Positions 36,034-48,099 of a DNA stretch of 64,000 nt are shown piece after piece. The position numbers and the translations under genes were made by a program. Source of the DNA: Artocarpus heterophyllus (taxonomy: Eukaryota; Streptophyta; Magnoliopsida; Rosales; Moraceae); contig CM046338.1 in assembly GCA_025403435.1 (NCBI GenBank), positions 18,823,399 to 18,887,398 of the forward strand. Direction: 5' to 3'. A model generated the notes under the pieces. The model was given only the letters and a program-made list of their open reading frames with translations, was not told the DNA's origin and made no database searches. Within the stretch, counting starts at the first letter, position 1. Every line of letters begins with the position of its first letter.

Positions 36034-37232
36034 TGTAATACTCGAGAAATTCTTAGTGCATAATGTATAGAATATTTAAGAATTTTGTTCAACAATTTAT
36101 ATATAAAATTTTGTGAGATAAATTTTAAGCTCAAAAATTTGTTAAGTGTTTTGAGAGCAATATAAGTGTCGTGAGAATTATTGTTGAATGTAATTTTTAT
36201 TGTGAAAAATCCCATAAGAGTATTGATCTACAAGATTAAATATCATGTCATAGTCCTAAAAAAAGTATGAATTATATGAAGATGAGAATTAGTTGATGTG
36301 TAAGGGAAAAATAAGCTAGAAAGCTTAACTTTTGCAGAATGTGTTACAATATATTTTGAAATGGAAATGTGGTAAAGAATACTGTATGAAAAATATAGAA
36401 ATTATACAACATAGAGATTAAATAGTATAAAAGTTATGCAGTATATGAATTATGTAGTATAAAGATTATATAGTATGAGAATTATATTATATGGAATATA
36501 TAGATACTTATATAAGTCGTAAATAGTATAGGAATGTATACCGATAGTGTAGGAAAAATACTGCACAATGTAAGGACTGTTGAAAAGTTCAACTTGTTCA
36601 AAGTTGGTCACTTAAAAAGTTGTAGAACTTTCTCAATTCTTCCCTGAAAAGTCAGATTTCTCAAGTGAGGATGACTCATCAATGTTATTTGCAATTTAGT
36701 CCCTAACTTGGTTTATAAATACTTAAGGGTCAAACTGTAATAAATTTGCCTTTTATTTTCTTCATTTTTCCCCACTTCTCTGACTAGGATACAGCTCCCA
36801 TCAAGCTACATTTCCCTCAAAAGTTTCGATGATTTCAACCTCCAATCATTCAAAGAAGGATGAACAAGTGTCATAAAAGAAGTTTAAGGAGTTTTTAAGG
36901 TAAAACCCTAACTTTGCCTTTTGTGTTTTTGAGTTTAATCAAAGTTTTGAGTAAGGTTTTTATTGATCATGTTATGAACTTGTTATCAAGAGAATTTAGA
37001 AGCTTTCAAGTACAAAAAGAGAAGACAATCACTTGTAGATCCTCTAGGTAAAAGCCTAGCTCTTTAAGTAAGATTATGTTCTTGATTACTCATGCATACC
37101 AAGTGTTTGATGTAATATTATGAACTATGGCATGTAAAAAAACTACGTGGCATGATTAGTTTATGTATTAAGTGTTTGTTGATATGTTTGAAAGAGTTAG
37201 AATGAGATTAAACCTCAGAAAAGCAAGCTAAA
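36034..37232 (+). mobile_element. Truncated Del-like LTR fragment
   Basis: Starts TGTAATACTCGAG, similar in plan to the solo LTR at 1020. It has a TTTATAAATACTTAAG box near 36712 and downstream gene-leader-like sequence with possible splice donors (TTAAG|GTAAAACCC near 36900). Its right end is cut at the duplicated homeodomain-gene fragment. Lineage by analogy only. Confidence 0.4.
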
Positions 37233-37334
37233 GAATGCTACATCATAAGAATATCACGTGAAAGGGTTAGTGGAATTCTTCTATGATTGTAGTTTCACAA
37301 CTTTATTAGAAACACATGCAAGAGTCCACAAGTA

Positions 37335-37370
<36 letters not shown>

Positions 37371-37683
37371 AGACAATAGTTTCATTGCTTGCATGCATAC
37401 GATTTGTTAACGTATATTCGCTTGTGAATTTGATAGTTAGATTTGTCTGTTGCTTTTAGACACTCTTAATAGGGGTTGTAAAATTACGTTTCAATAATAA
37501 TGGAGATCCAATAAGCTTTACCTATGGGATTTGAGACTCATTTATCAGTTAGGATCTCATATCTTTGTTTGGCGCTTTTGCAAGTTGGTTTTCATAATGG
37601 TTTCGTGTAAATTTCCTAATTTTGGTCTCGTGATTTAGTGTCTATTTAGTATATTGTTATGGCAGACGGGGTCTTAGTAGGAC
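37233..37683 (+). pseudogene. Duplicated fragment of the homeodomain gene (end of exon 7 plus most of intron 7)
   Basis: This stretch matches 23598-24026 almost throughout: GAATGCTAC.TC.TAAGAAT, then CACGTGA.AGGGTTAGTGGAAT at the exon 7 donor, GAAACACATGCAAGAGTC, AGACAATAGTTTCATTGCTTG, and finally GCAGACGGGGT near 37662. Both copies share the strand. The copy carries an expanded (GT)n(AT)n tract (37337-37371). Only about 30 coding bases are included, so it makes no protein. It lies 13 kb from the parent, between a Del-like LTR fragment and a Tat fragment. Confidence 0.85.
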
Positions 37684-39403
37684 ACTACTAGCTTGGCATG
37701 AAAGACTTAAGCCAGGACATTGTCAGTAAACATCCTAACGCGGCCAAGTTTGATTGGTCTCTTATCGCAATTTCAAGAGGAGGGGGAAGCTATCGAGGAT
37801 GAGTTTATGGAGATCCTACCCAAGCAGATCAGGGGTGTAGAGATGCAAGGCAACTAATTGGCCAGGCAGGAGGTCGACGGCAGGGACACCGAGGACACTA
37901 CCAAGTCGGATGCCTAGGGCCCTTACTATTTTAATTTTGCTTGTTTTCTAGGTTCGAGAGGTGCTCGATCACTGTACCTCCCAATTATTGCAACTTTGTT
38001 TAAAATTTAATGGATTTCCTTTTTCCCTAAGTATTGCATTATTCGGATTTTTTTTTTTAGCTTATCGTGCTCAATGTTTGTCACTAGTTGTCCCCCAGAC
38101 TTGGTCAAACATTTACAGGTTTGATCTAAGTCTAGTTGTGGTCGGAAGTGATTCGTTCTCACCCTGTTTTGAGATTAACTCACTTTATTCAGGTGCAATT
38201 GTGATCAGTTGCCGATCAACCCCCCAGTGAGGGTTTGGGCTCATATGATTGATTTTAATCCAAATTTGTTTGGCCTGATCATACTACCAAGTAACCCTAT
38301 ATAGTCTTTGGTTTATTGGGTTTCTCTAGTTGCCACGCCTAATTTCGGTCAGATGCTTGATCCGACCAACGCGATGGTCTCTAGCGCTTATCTACATGAC
38401 ATCGGGCTGTAGAGTAGTAATTTAATAAAGCAATAAGTTGCTCAGATCGAAGGCATAGGAGTATTTTTGTCTCAAAATGTGTCATTCTCATTGATGCATT
38501 TCTTTTGTTATACAATTAACATATTCCATCCTTTTTTGCTAGGGGTTCTTTACAAGAGATTACAAAAAGTTGGTCGATGAAACCAGAGGTTAAAAAAGGT
38601 TTCTGGTTCTTGGGTTAGTAGTGAAAACTCTTCAAATGCTCGACATTCTATGGGTGAATGAGCACATTTCCTACACTATCAACTATCTTGTATGTTTCTA
38701 GTCATACTATACCAACCACTTTTATTGGTCCATCCCACTTCGGCCAACAAGATACTAGGCATGGCTGTTGGACGAGGACTCTCTTCAAAACTAAATCTCC
38801 AACTTTAAAGTTCCTCGGTTGAACTTGCTTGTTGTAATAACGGGCCACAACTTGGTTTTGAGCAACAGTCTGAATGTAGGCTATGTTTCTTTTTTCTTCT
38901 ACCAAATTGAGCTCAACCATCATCTGCATGGCATTCCTCTATTCCTCAAAATGCTCCACTCGGTAGCTTGGTAGACCAAGTTCTACTAGGATAACTGCCT
39001 CGGCGCCATAGACCAGGAGAATGGTGTTTCTCCAGTAGTCGTTTGAGTAGTTGCCCGATAAGCCCAAGGACTTTTGGTAATTCATCGATCCAGTCACCTT
39101 TAAGGCCCTCTAGCTTTTTCTTTAGGTTGCTTTTGATGGTCTTGTTAACGGCTTCAACCTACCCGTTGCCCTGTGGACACTAGAGCGACAAGTAAATTTT
39201 CTTGATGTCGAGCTGTTGTACTTCCTCCTCATACTGGTTGCTTTGGATTGCTTAGCATTATCGATGACAATGGTGTATGAAATGCCATATCGGTAGATGA
39301 TGTTTATCCAAATGAAATTAGTGCACATGGCCTTTGTAATCTCGGTGTAGGGCTTTACCTCAATCCACTTTGTGAGGTAATCAATGGCCACAATATAGTA
39401 TTT
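37684..39403 (-). mobile_element. Tat-type gypsy fragment: integrase end and 3' region
   Basis: On -, 39403-38615 encodes the integrase core start (VAIDYLTKWIEV, then TEITKAMCTNFIW), the ETPFSLVYGAE-like segment at about 39010 and the C-terminal YYNKQVQPRNFKVGDLVLKR, ending LKSFHY-stop at 38615. Several stops break it. On +, 37730-37912 reads as the C-terminus of an antisense gene (FQEEGEAIEDEFMEILPKQ), again opposite to pol and beyond its end. This matches the layout of the Tat element at 1-12 kb but is a different, diverged copy. Confidence 0.75.
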
Positions 39404-40445
39404 AAACTGTGATCAGGCCAAATCATTGACAATATTTGAGAAAAAATATTTGAGATTTTTTGGTTTTTTTAGTATATCAGTGATATTCTTGACTTTATCA
39501 TTGATAAACTATCTGACTTACTCTTTATTTTGTATATTATTGAAGTTTGTCAATGATTTACTTTAGATGTCACTGATAAACTAGACTTTACTATTGACAA
39601 ATTGTATTTTATAATTTAATTTTTATTTAATTTTTGTTTTTAATATCTCCAATTTTTGTTAGTCATTGGACTTGAGTTCTTCTTTAAAAAATTTAATTAG
39701 TCATTAGACTCAAGTTGTCATTACTGATAGATTCTTAGTTACTAGTAACAGACTTGAGTTCATTCGTGACAGATTTAGAGAATTTTGTCTTATTTTTTTT
39801 TTAAAGTTGATATGTTTCAAAATTTGCTGCAAAAGTTATATAACTGAAAATGGTACTACAAAAGTGGTATTTCTTTAATTGACCCGATGAAAAGTGCACC
39901 TGGTCAATTTCAAAACACCATTTCTATGACATTATTTTTCAATTTTACCACTTTTATAAGAAGTTTGACACATATACAGCTTCCAAAGAATACAAAAAAC
40001 ATATTGATCACAAGTATTTAGGTTAGGACCAAGCAAACATGTGTTATTTAAGCGTATTTTGGTCTTTTGGTTAGGAAATATGATATGAATCAAAAGAAAG
40101 GAAAAAATATAGTAGAAGACAATATTAGTAGTAATGAAGTGGTATGCCATCCAATTAGTGCATATCATTTTTGTAATTAATTTGACTAATTATTTGGTAT
40201 GTTCTAATTGATCTATTAAGGTTAATTTAGTTTTAAGAAATAAATATTTGGGAATCACAGTTTAAAAATTTAAAAAAAAAAGGTAGAAGAAAAAGCAAAA
40301 TAGTATATTTAGATTAAAATTTTGTAAATAATATCATATAGTTTCAAAATATGTAGTAAATATCATTTCATGAGAAATTAAGCATAAAAATCACAAAATA
40401 CCCCTACCTCTTTCTCTTTCATATCTCTTACCCTTCTCCCTCATC
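39404..40445. other. AT-rich spacer with TCA.TGATA-type short repeats
   Basis: Words of the type TCATTGATAAAC, TCACTGATAAAC and TACTGATAGATTC recur at about 39500-39740. Similar words fill Mutator-like element ends in some plants. I found no terminal repeats or open frame. Confidence 0.35.
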
Positions 40446-41025
40446 AGTACCACCAGCGACTGGTAAATACAATATTAACCTGGTAATAATGTATTAATGT
40501 GTAAATATGATTGACAGCAATTGGAAAAGACAATATTTACCTAGTAATATTGTATTATATAAATACAAATATTCACCGATGATTTTGGTGGACCACCGAC
40601 GGTTGAGAAATATAATATTAAACCATTAATATTGTATTAATGTGTAAATATAGAAATTCACTGATGACTTCACCGGATCGCAAGCCGCCAAAATACAATA
40701 TTAACCTAGTAATACTATATTGCTATATAAATACAAAAATTTACTAGCAACTTTGCCGGGTCGCCGAAGAGAAAATACAATATTAATTTGGTGATGTTGT
40801 ATTAATGAGTAAATACAAAAATTTATCAACGACTTTAAGGGATCTCCAGCGGTCGAGAAATACAGTATTAATTAACCTAGTAATATTGTATTAATGTGGA
40901 AGTATAAAAATTCACCAACGACTTCACCGAACTACCAGCGATCAAAAAATACAATATTAACCTAGAACAACTGTATTAGAGTATAAATGCAAAAATTATC
41001 GACGGCTTTACTAGACATCATTGGT
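40446..41025. repeat. Minisatellite of about 90 bp, 6-7 diverged copies
   Basis: Units recur with AAATACAATATTAACCTAGT, then ATTGTATTAATGTGTAAATA, then AAAATTCACC.ACGACTT and a C/G-rich CCACCAGCGGTCGAG part, at about 40468, 40530, 40608, 40693, 40776, 40860 and 40945. Copies differ at many bases, so the array is old. Confidence 0.85.
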
Positions 41026-42473
41026 ACTAAGGCCAGAAAATACTCAACATAACAGTTGACCACTTTGAAAGGCACGGCATGGAAAAGAATGAAACTGCCC
41101 CAACAAGATCAATTCAATAAATTTCTATCTATATCACTTCAAATGATTATATACAGTTGCTAATGAACACTATTAAAAAAAAAAAACCCTTGATTTCTAC
41201 TTGGGACGGTGTTATACTAAACCTCTTATGATTCAGCTGAATAGTTTAATTAAGCTATCATTTCGACCTCATAACATCAAAATAGATAAACAACACAAAA
41301 CGAAAAAGCAAAAATCTATATGGAATTCATGAGTTGAGCAATTGTGAGATTTAACTAATTCTCATGTGAAACAACCAAAGATGAACACTGAATCATATCC
41401 AAAACCAGTAAATTCACAAGTGAAGCTCTAGTTCAAATTACACAAAGAAATACGAAAATCAATCGTCATCTCAACTCAAATATCCCCAAGCAATTCTACA
41501 ACAATCCGCCTAATCTCACACCGATCAAACTCGAATATGATGAACCTTAAAGAGCAATGATCACAATCCAAAGAAGATCACTAAGTCAAAAGAAACATGC
41601 GGGAGCGTGAGGGCAAACGAGAAAGGATACACTGGAGGTGCGATCTTCTCTAGCGTGATCCTCAGAAACCTTCCCGGTAAGACAAATCGGAAAAGAGCAA
41701 GGCGCTATCCTTGTTGATCTTCTTCGTCGCGACATATCAAGATTGATCGAGGTGCAATCTCAACGATCTATATCTCGTCAGATCCTCTTGTGATCTTCTC
41801 CGGCAAGATGAGCATCGACCTGCTTCGTCAGTGGTTGCAGATCTCACGATCTTCCTTCGCCTAGCGATTCAGAGTGAGAGAGAGATTGAAAGAGACGGAG
41901 AGACAGAACCAGATGAGAGAGAGAAGAGAGAGAAACCGACACAGGGAAAAAAGAAAGAAGATGAAGAAAAAAAAAAGGATCAAAAAAATTAGAATCGGAT
42001 CTGATAGTATATTTGGATTTTGCCCTTGTAAAATGTAAGGTTTACAAAATTTTCATTATTATTTTTATAAGTAAACATATTATTTTAAAAAAAAAAAAAA
42101 GAACCAGTTTTTACTTTTTCTTTCCCTTCAACTTTCTCTTCAACGCAAAGTAGACATGCCCTTAAACGTTGCGTGCCTATTTTCGAATTCTTATTGACGA
42201 CAGGTTTCATATATATATTTATTAAGCAGAATGCATGTAAGTTACGTAGCTTGGTAAACAACTTAACGTAATTTTCATGGCATAATTAGTTCGAAAGTGT
42301 CATTAAGTGGAAAGCAATAGTTTTATTACTATTATTATTACCATTATAACTTAATTTACATATACGTATATATGTACGTGGGTAGTAGAAATATATATAT
42401 GACATTTCAAGATAAGATAATATCTGTAATCTATATATGTACAAGTATTTAAAAAAAAGCGTGAATAAACTAA
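41026..42473. other. Spacer with a CT-rich, leader-like segment on -
   Basis: Between about 41600 and 41980 the - strand reads like a transcribed plant leader: CT-rich start (TCTCTCTTCTCTCTCTCATC), then GATCTTCTTCGTCGCG-like repeats of GATC and TCTTC. It could be a lost first exon or part of a DNA transposon; no coding frame is supported. An A run lies at 42091-42103. Confidence 0.35.
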
Positions 42474-42621
42474 TAGAGTGTTTGGCACACAATTAAAACT
42501 AATTAGTTTTAACCAATAAATAAGGTAAAGCTCTCATCAACAAAAAATCGCTAAATATAAAGTTTCATATACTATAATATTTTTAACCAATTGATTCTAG
42601 CTAATGCTCTTAAATACTCTA
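42474..42621. mobile_element. Tourist-like MITE copy 3 (148 bp), inverted
   Basis: Starts TAGAGTGTTTGG and ends TTAAATACTCTA, flanked by TAA on both sides (42471-42473, 42622-42624). The inside is the reverse complement of the centre of copies 1 and 2. Confidence 0.82.
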
Positions 42622-43365
42622 TAACAAAAGTGCGGTTGACCTGCTTGCTATCTTCACATCCTGTTGTGACTTTTCGTTTTCTTTTTATCGGTTCTAGCAA
42701 GGAGTGGAGAATTATAACCAACAAGGCTTCTCTGGAAGATTCTTTAAGGAAAATTATATTATCTTTTTAATCTTTCTCTCTCCTTGAATCCAATATCATT
42801 ATATATAACATGTTCACGGCCTAATCCTAATGTCATTATAACACCCGTTTATATCCTTAAAACATTGTAAAACCTTCTTCACACATATTAATTATAACAA
42901 AAAAAAATTAATTATTTCTTCTATTAACATTTTTTTGTTAATATATTCCATTCACTTGATAATATAGGAATCGTCATTTTCAGGGGATGGGATGGAATTG
43001 TAATTAGCTTATACCAAGTACTATGGAGCAAAGCTATATTGATTTTATATATAATTAAGTAATTTTACAATCCTTATAACACTTATTTTAATTTCTTCCC
43101 TGTTCATTACACAAAAAATAACAGTTCCTGGTAACGAATTTATGGTAGAAAAAAGCACTGACACATGTTACTATTACCCTTTATTGTGTATTTGTAGGAC
43201 TATTAAGTGGTCACTCGACACTCACCACCGTTATTAACATCATCATCATCATCATCATCATCATCATTATTATTTTGTTTTGCTAAAATGAAAGGGCATA
43301 AAGCAGGATCGTAGTGGTAGGTCACTTGTGGCCTCCCTAAGTGAGGCCTGAATAAGTGAGGTCTT
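42622..43365. other. 3' flank of the P450 gene
   Basis: AT-rich. An (ATC)n microsatellite at about 43230-43270 lies within the probable 3' untranslated region. No gene is seen. Confidence 0.5.
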
Positions 43366-46300
43366 TCAGGTTGAGCTCCGTGCCACTCCGAGCAGCCCAG
43401 GTTCAAGGATGGCAGTAAGTGGACTAAGGCGAGCAACTGGAACACAAACAAGGTGATGAAGTCTTTGAATTGTAAGTCCTGGTGCTGGTTCCATATTAAG
43501 AGTAGAGGCATGGCCGTCTCTTTTGTCGAGGAGCGAGTCAACCACCTTCAAATCAAAACACTGGATTATGGCAGCAACGACTATCGGTAGCATTTGTAGT
43601 ACTAAATTAATTCCAGGGCACATCCTCCTCCCAGACCCAAATGGCAGAAGTTCAAAGTGCTGTCCCCTTATATCTACTGTGGTCTTTGATGCTTCTTTAT
43701 GGTCTTGTAAGAACCGCTCGGGGCAAAACTCTAGTGGGTTTTCCCAATAGTGTGGATCCCTTGAAATAGCCCAACTGTTGATGAACAGAATTGTGTTTTC
43801 TGGAATTATGTACTCTCCGACTTTGCATTCTTTGACACATTTCCTTGTGATCACAGGGGAGACCGAGCGTAGCCGAAATAATTCTTTCACGATGGCTTGG
43901 ATGTATGGAAGATTTGGGCCGTCCGATTCGTTGACTAAGCGAGATTTTCCGACGACTCGGTCTATCTCGTCACGTGCTTTCTCGTGTACCGTTGGATTGT
44001 TTATGAGCTCTGACAGTATCCATTCGGTTGTAGAGGCGCTTGTATCTATGCTAGCCAAGATAAAGTCCTGTAAAGACTTTAGTTAGTATAGTATGTCTTC
44101 TTAAATTTTTATCAACTTGATCTATCAAATATATATTAATTAAAAAAAAATACGACGCGTGCCCCCTCGGATTCATTTAGTGTGGTTTTATCTTTCAATT
44201 CACTAAAACAAAAAATTTAATTTTTACAACAAAACATTAATAATAGAAATAATCTCAATTCCCAACTATGTGATTGTTGAGCACGTAGTGGAAATAAGTA
44301 AGCAGTTCATGTAAATAAACAGAAATATAAGCAAAAATTATTATGAGTGTAATTATTAGAATTGAAAAACTAAGGAAACTTTCATAAATGACATCTTTTA
44401 AGATTTATTTTTTATAAATTCTATACATGTTTATTTGTGGCTCAACTTCACCTACAATATAAATGATAGTATAGTAAAACTTTTCTAAGTATGATATATA
44501 TAAATATAACTTTTAAAATATAAGATAACATGTAATTTTCTCAAAAACCTAGTCTCTCAGAGAAAAATACGAGATAGATGAATTGACATACATGACAGAA
44601 AATAGAAGCCCGCCCAGTTAGTTATCGCATGGGCGGTATACATGCCGGCCTAACCAAATGTTTTACATAAATTTTTTTTAACGGAACAATTTTGAAAATA
44701 GACCAAATTAATATAGGAATAAAAATTAACAAATCAGAGTTTAGAATTAGCAAATAAATTTAAGGTATAAATCTAAATTTATATGCTAAACCAAATATCC
44801 TAAAATGCTCCCTATTAATACCCATTAATACTAAGAGACAAAACATTTTAGAATTTGAAGAAGGGGGAAAAAGCTAAGGGTAAAATAGGTAAACAAAAAG
44901 GTTATAAACTAAACATGGCTTATTATTTACCTTTTATGTAAAAGGCAAATAGGAGTATGACTATTACTTTTTTAACCACCTTAAAATGGACTAGTTAATA
45001 GATAAGATATATTTACTAATAATTCTTATTTACAAAGTATGTATATTATTTACGGTGTAAATTTATTATTTATTATAAATATTTACAAAACTTACTATTT
45101 AATTTAAAAAGTTTAAAAATTTACTATTTCTCTCCCTCTTCAAAACATAAAAAAATAAAAAACAGCCGAAGACCAAGGCTCAATCCAGCCCAAATGTTTG
45201 GATTGGCTGAGTCACGCCCACTTTTTTCTTATTTAGGCGCCCCCCCCCCCCCCCCACATGATTACTTCTAATTTTTAAATTTAATAATTTTCTTCATTAC
45301 TTGTTCTTATTGTGCCCCCTAATTCTTTTATGATTTCAAATGTTATACAATAATTTTAAAAATTTTATTTACACTTTAAATTTTTACATTTCAGTTTTTT
45401 ATTATTATTATTTACACTTTCCAGAGTCTCATCGAAGTTTTTCTCCCTATTACCCGCCAGGTAAATAATATGTTAGCAAGAGTTGGAAATTTCTCGTACC
45501 AGTCAAGTGTAGTGTTCTGATGTCCTTAAGGCGAGAAAGGATTAAACAGTGTCTTCTCTAATCTAGAGATCAGCAAATTTCTTAAGCATACAGTCATTTG
45601 AGATTTAAATTTAAATAGAGTATTTGAATGAAGATTTAAATTTTTATGAGAGAAAATACTATAATAAAATAATTTAAACAGTGATTCAAACTACGAAACA
45701 AACGCACTAATTCAATTAGGTTCACTGAATATTTCAAGGTGGCTTTAGGCCTAAATATCTCTATATGCAAACTCTAAAAAAATATCATGAGATTATCAGT
45801 CTTGATTACACAATTAATTCAATTTAAAATTCTGATTTTTTATTTGATCTTTTTCTAATTAACTTTTCTGACCAAAACCTAACCGTGTTTACACCAACAC
45901 AATTAATGTGATGATGAAGAGTGCATGTCTTTTCTGCATCAATTTGACTAAATATGTAGTACGTTCTAATAAACATCTAATGGAACTATTGTGATGATTT
46001 AATTTTTAAGAAAGAAAGAAAAACTCAAAAAACCAGTTTTTTTTTTTTTTTAATGAGTTTGAATTGAAGAACTCATACTATAATCACGCCTTTCACGCGA
46101 GGTCTAGTGAATTGCACACTCTCGTCTTTCTTCGGATCCTCCAACTGATCGAGCAAAATATCCAGAAAATCTCCGTCTTTGACGCCTTGTTCCTTGCCTT
46201 TGGATCTTCTCAACTCTTCACGTTCTCCCATCACCGTCTCGATCAACTTATCAAACCTACTGAAAGTCTCCTCTGTCCGCTTCCAAGACCCTTGAAAATC

Positions 46301-47187
46301 AAGCCTCCTCAGAATCGGAATGAAGTCGGACAAGCTGAACTTTGCGAAGATGTTAGTCCCCCCTTTCACCTTAGTCCATTCCTCCTCCGATCGACTTCGC
46401 TCGATATTCGCAGCAGCAGTACTTGTACTTCTAGTACTACAACCGCAAATCATCTGGAAGATCACGGCGTACATCAGCTTCCGTAGCTCTACTGAGATAT
46501 TGACGGCTTTGCCGCTCTCGGACTTGTCGGCCAGGCCCCGCAAGAAGCGGCAGAGCTCGCGGGTGCGGACAGGGGCAAGGCCAGTGACGGGGAGTTTACC
46601 GAGCAGGTTGTTCATGGTGAGCCTGTGCACAATTACGAAGCGAGAAACTTTTGATAGTGAGGAACTACAATTTAAAAAAAAAGATAGCAACAATAACAGA
46701 ACTATATGATTAAATTTTTAATGTTTAGTGGGAGTTATGTGTATATTGATATAATAAATTACATATATATTGAGTAGGGGCTGCGTGCATGCCTGTGCAT
46801 GAACTTCCAGTAAGCGTCGTAGGCGGAGAAGGCAGTGGAAGAGGTGTGGGTGAGGCGGTATGTGGCGAAGTTTTCAATCCGGGAGGTGAAGAAGAGCTCT
46901 TTGGTGGTGAGCAACTCTTTGGCGAGTTCCGGCGTGGAGACGACGACGCAATTGACAGAGCCGAGGCGGAGGGAGAAAAAAGGGCCCCACCGAAGGGAGA
47001 GCTTTTGGAAGGAGCGGTGGAGGAGAGGGCTGAGGAGGTGGAAGTGCCCGATGATCGGAAGGGCGATGGGGCCTGGAGGGAGGCGGCCGTGGCCATGTCG
47101 ACGGCGGTGGGAGATCATGGGAATTATGACCAAAAGGGACAACGAAAGTACCAGTAGTAGTGCATGTAGCTCAAGTGCTAGTACCAT
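43366..47187 (-). CDS. Cytochrome P450, CYP71 clan (CYP93-like), 3 exons, 546 aa
   Basis: Exons on -: 47187-46793, 46622-46079 and 44067-43366, total 1641 nt in frame. The N-terminus is a hydrophobic ER anchor (LLLVLSLSLLVIIP), then a basic stretch and the proline hinge RLPPGP. Later features: I-helix ASIDTSAS (about 317-324; family A/G-G-x-D-T-T/S), ExxR at 375-378 (ELFR), PERF at 429-432 and the heme loop FGSGRRMCPG at 456-465 with Cys463. It would use NADPH-P450 reductase to oxygenate a small molecule; the CYP93 family includes flavonoid and triterpenoid oxidases. The substrate cannot be told. Intron 2 (46078-44068) is GT-AG, phase 0. The exon 1/2 break is odd: to keep family length (KFM-HR-LTM) it must use a GC donor (AG|GCATGC). 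A GT donor at 46749 would also stay in frame but adds ten or so residues. All key motifs are intact. A possible TATA box lies about 125 bp before the ATG. Confidence 0.85.
44068..46078 (-). other. P450 intron 2 (2.0 kb)
   Basis: Donor ATA|GTATGAG, acceptor CTTTACAG|GAC. Very AT-rich, with a run of 17 C at 45240-45256 and a possible fourth Tourist-like MITE at 45616-45707 (AGAGTATTTGAA ... CAAACGCAC, TAA on the right). No coding sequence is seen. Confidence 0.75.
46621..46799 (-). repeat. 9 bp direct repeats bordering the extra P450 interruption
   Basis: TGCACAGGC (on -) occurs at 46799-46791 and 46629-46621, 170 bp apart. The first spans the exon 1 end, the second the intron 1 acceptor. Removing one repeat and the spacer gives an uninterrupted frame at family length. 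Confidence 0.9.
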
Positions 47188-47609
47188 ATTGGCTCTGGTT
47201 AATATTGGGATAAACGCTTTAAAATTAAAATTTAAATGATAGTCACTAAGTATAACAATTAAGGTGTTGTGTGCATATTTTGTGATCTTATTGATGCCAA
47301 TGGTCCATTTTTATAAGTAGAAGAGCACCTACGTTACGTGGTATGGTTAGTTTGGACAACCACAAGGGACAATCCAACTGATGCCAAATAAGACGTAGGA
47401 CCCACTATTATTATTGTTGATGCTGCTGCTGCTGCTGCTCCTGCTCTTAGGAGGAGAACGCTGGCAGTTTGCTTCCCAGTTTCATGGCACACTTGACAGC
47501 ATCGGTCAAATTTGGCGACGGAAATAAGAGCATTTTTTATGAACAGTAAAATTGACGCGTCAAAGTCAAAATAAAATAAAATAAAAGTAAAAACGACGTG
47601 ATGGAAGAA
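47188..47609 (-). promoter_or_regulatory. Upstream region of the P450 gene
   Basis: On -, a TTATAAAAATGG box at about 47318-47307 lies about 125 bp before the start codon. Farther up is a (TGC)n run (47418-47443) and, at 47583, the first part of a tandem repeat that copia 3 has split. With copia 3 inserted at 47615, only about 430 bp of old upstream sequence remain next to the gene. Confidence 0.45.
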
Positions 47610-47614
47610 ATCCA

Positions 47615-48099
47615 TGATAGACTGGATTGAACTAAAATTTCTACAGGATCGTTCATGTTAAACTATTGAGAAAAATCATACCAAATTGCGGAAGCGTACC
47701 TGAATTCATGATCTTGGATTGATATGGGTTATTGCCTTCCAATTTAATACGTATTCCTTTAATTCTTTTCTGAAGATGGGATTTCAGAGAAGTAGGAATA
47801 TTTGAAAACTTTCTGAATGAATAATACTACGTATGAATTGGGGACCATAACCAAAATATATAACATTTGTTATTTTAGTGTATTTCCAGTTTCGCCCATC
47901 ATAAAATCTGGAAATTACAAATTGGTATCTACACATATAATATTAACAAATATAACCCATACATTATTTTTAATACCCAATAAAGCCTTTTAACTTTATC
48001 TTAATTATATCACTCTAATTTAGGCTTTACTTTAAGATAGCATTAAATAACACATTTAATTACATATGTGTGCCCACATGAAAATTTATTTTTCTAACA
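47615..48099 (-). repeat. 3' LTR of copia 3
   Basis: Nearly identical to 54067-54548; differences cluster around 47830 (a 3 bp indel) and 47870. Confidence 0.96.

Noticed and set aside
43523..44086. Open frames on + opposite P450 exon 3
   Set aside because: Mirror frames of a well-supported P450 exon, with no known protein features.
46320..47239. Several 120-140 codon frames opposite P450 exons 1 and 2
   Set aside because: Shadows of the GC-rich coding strand.
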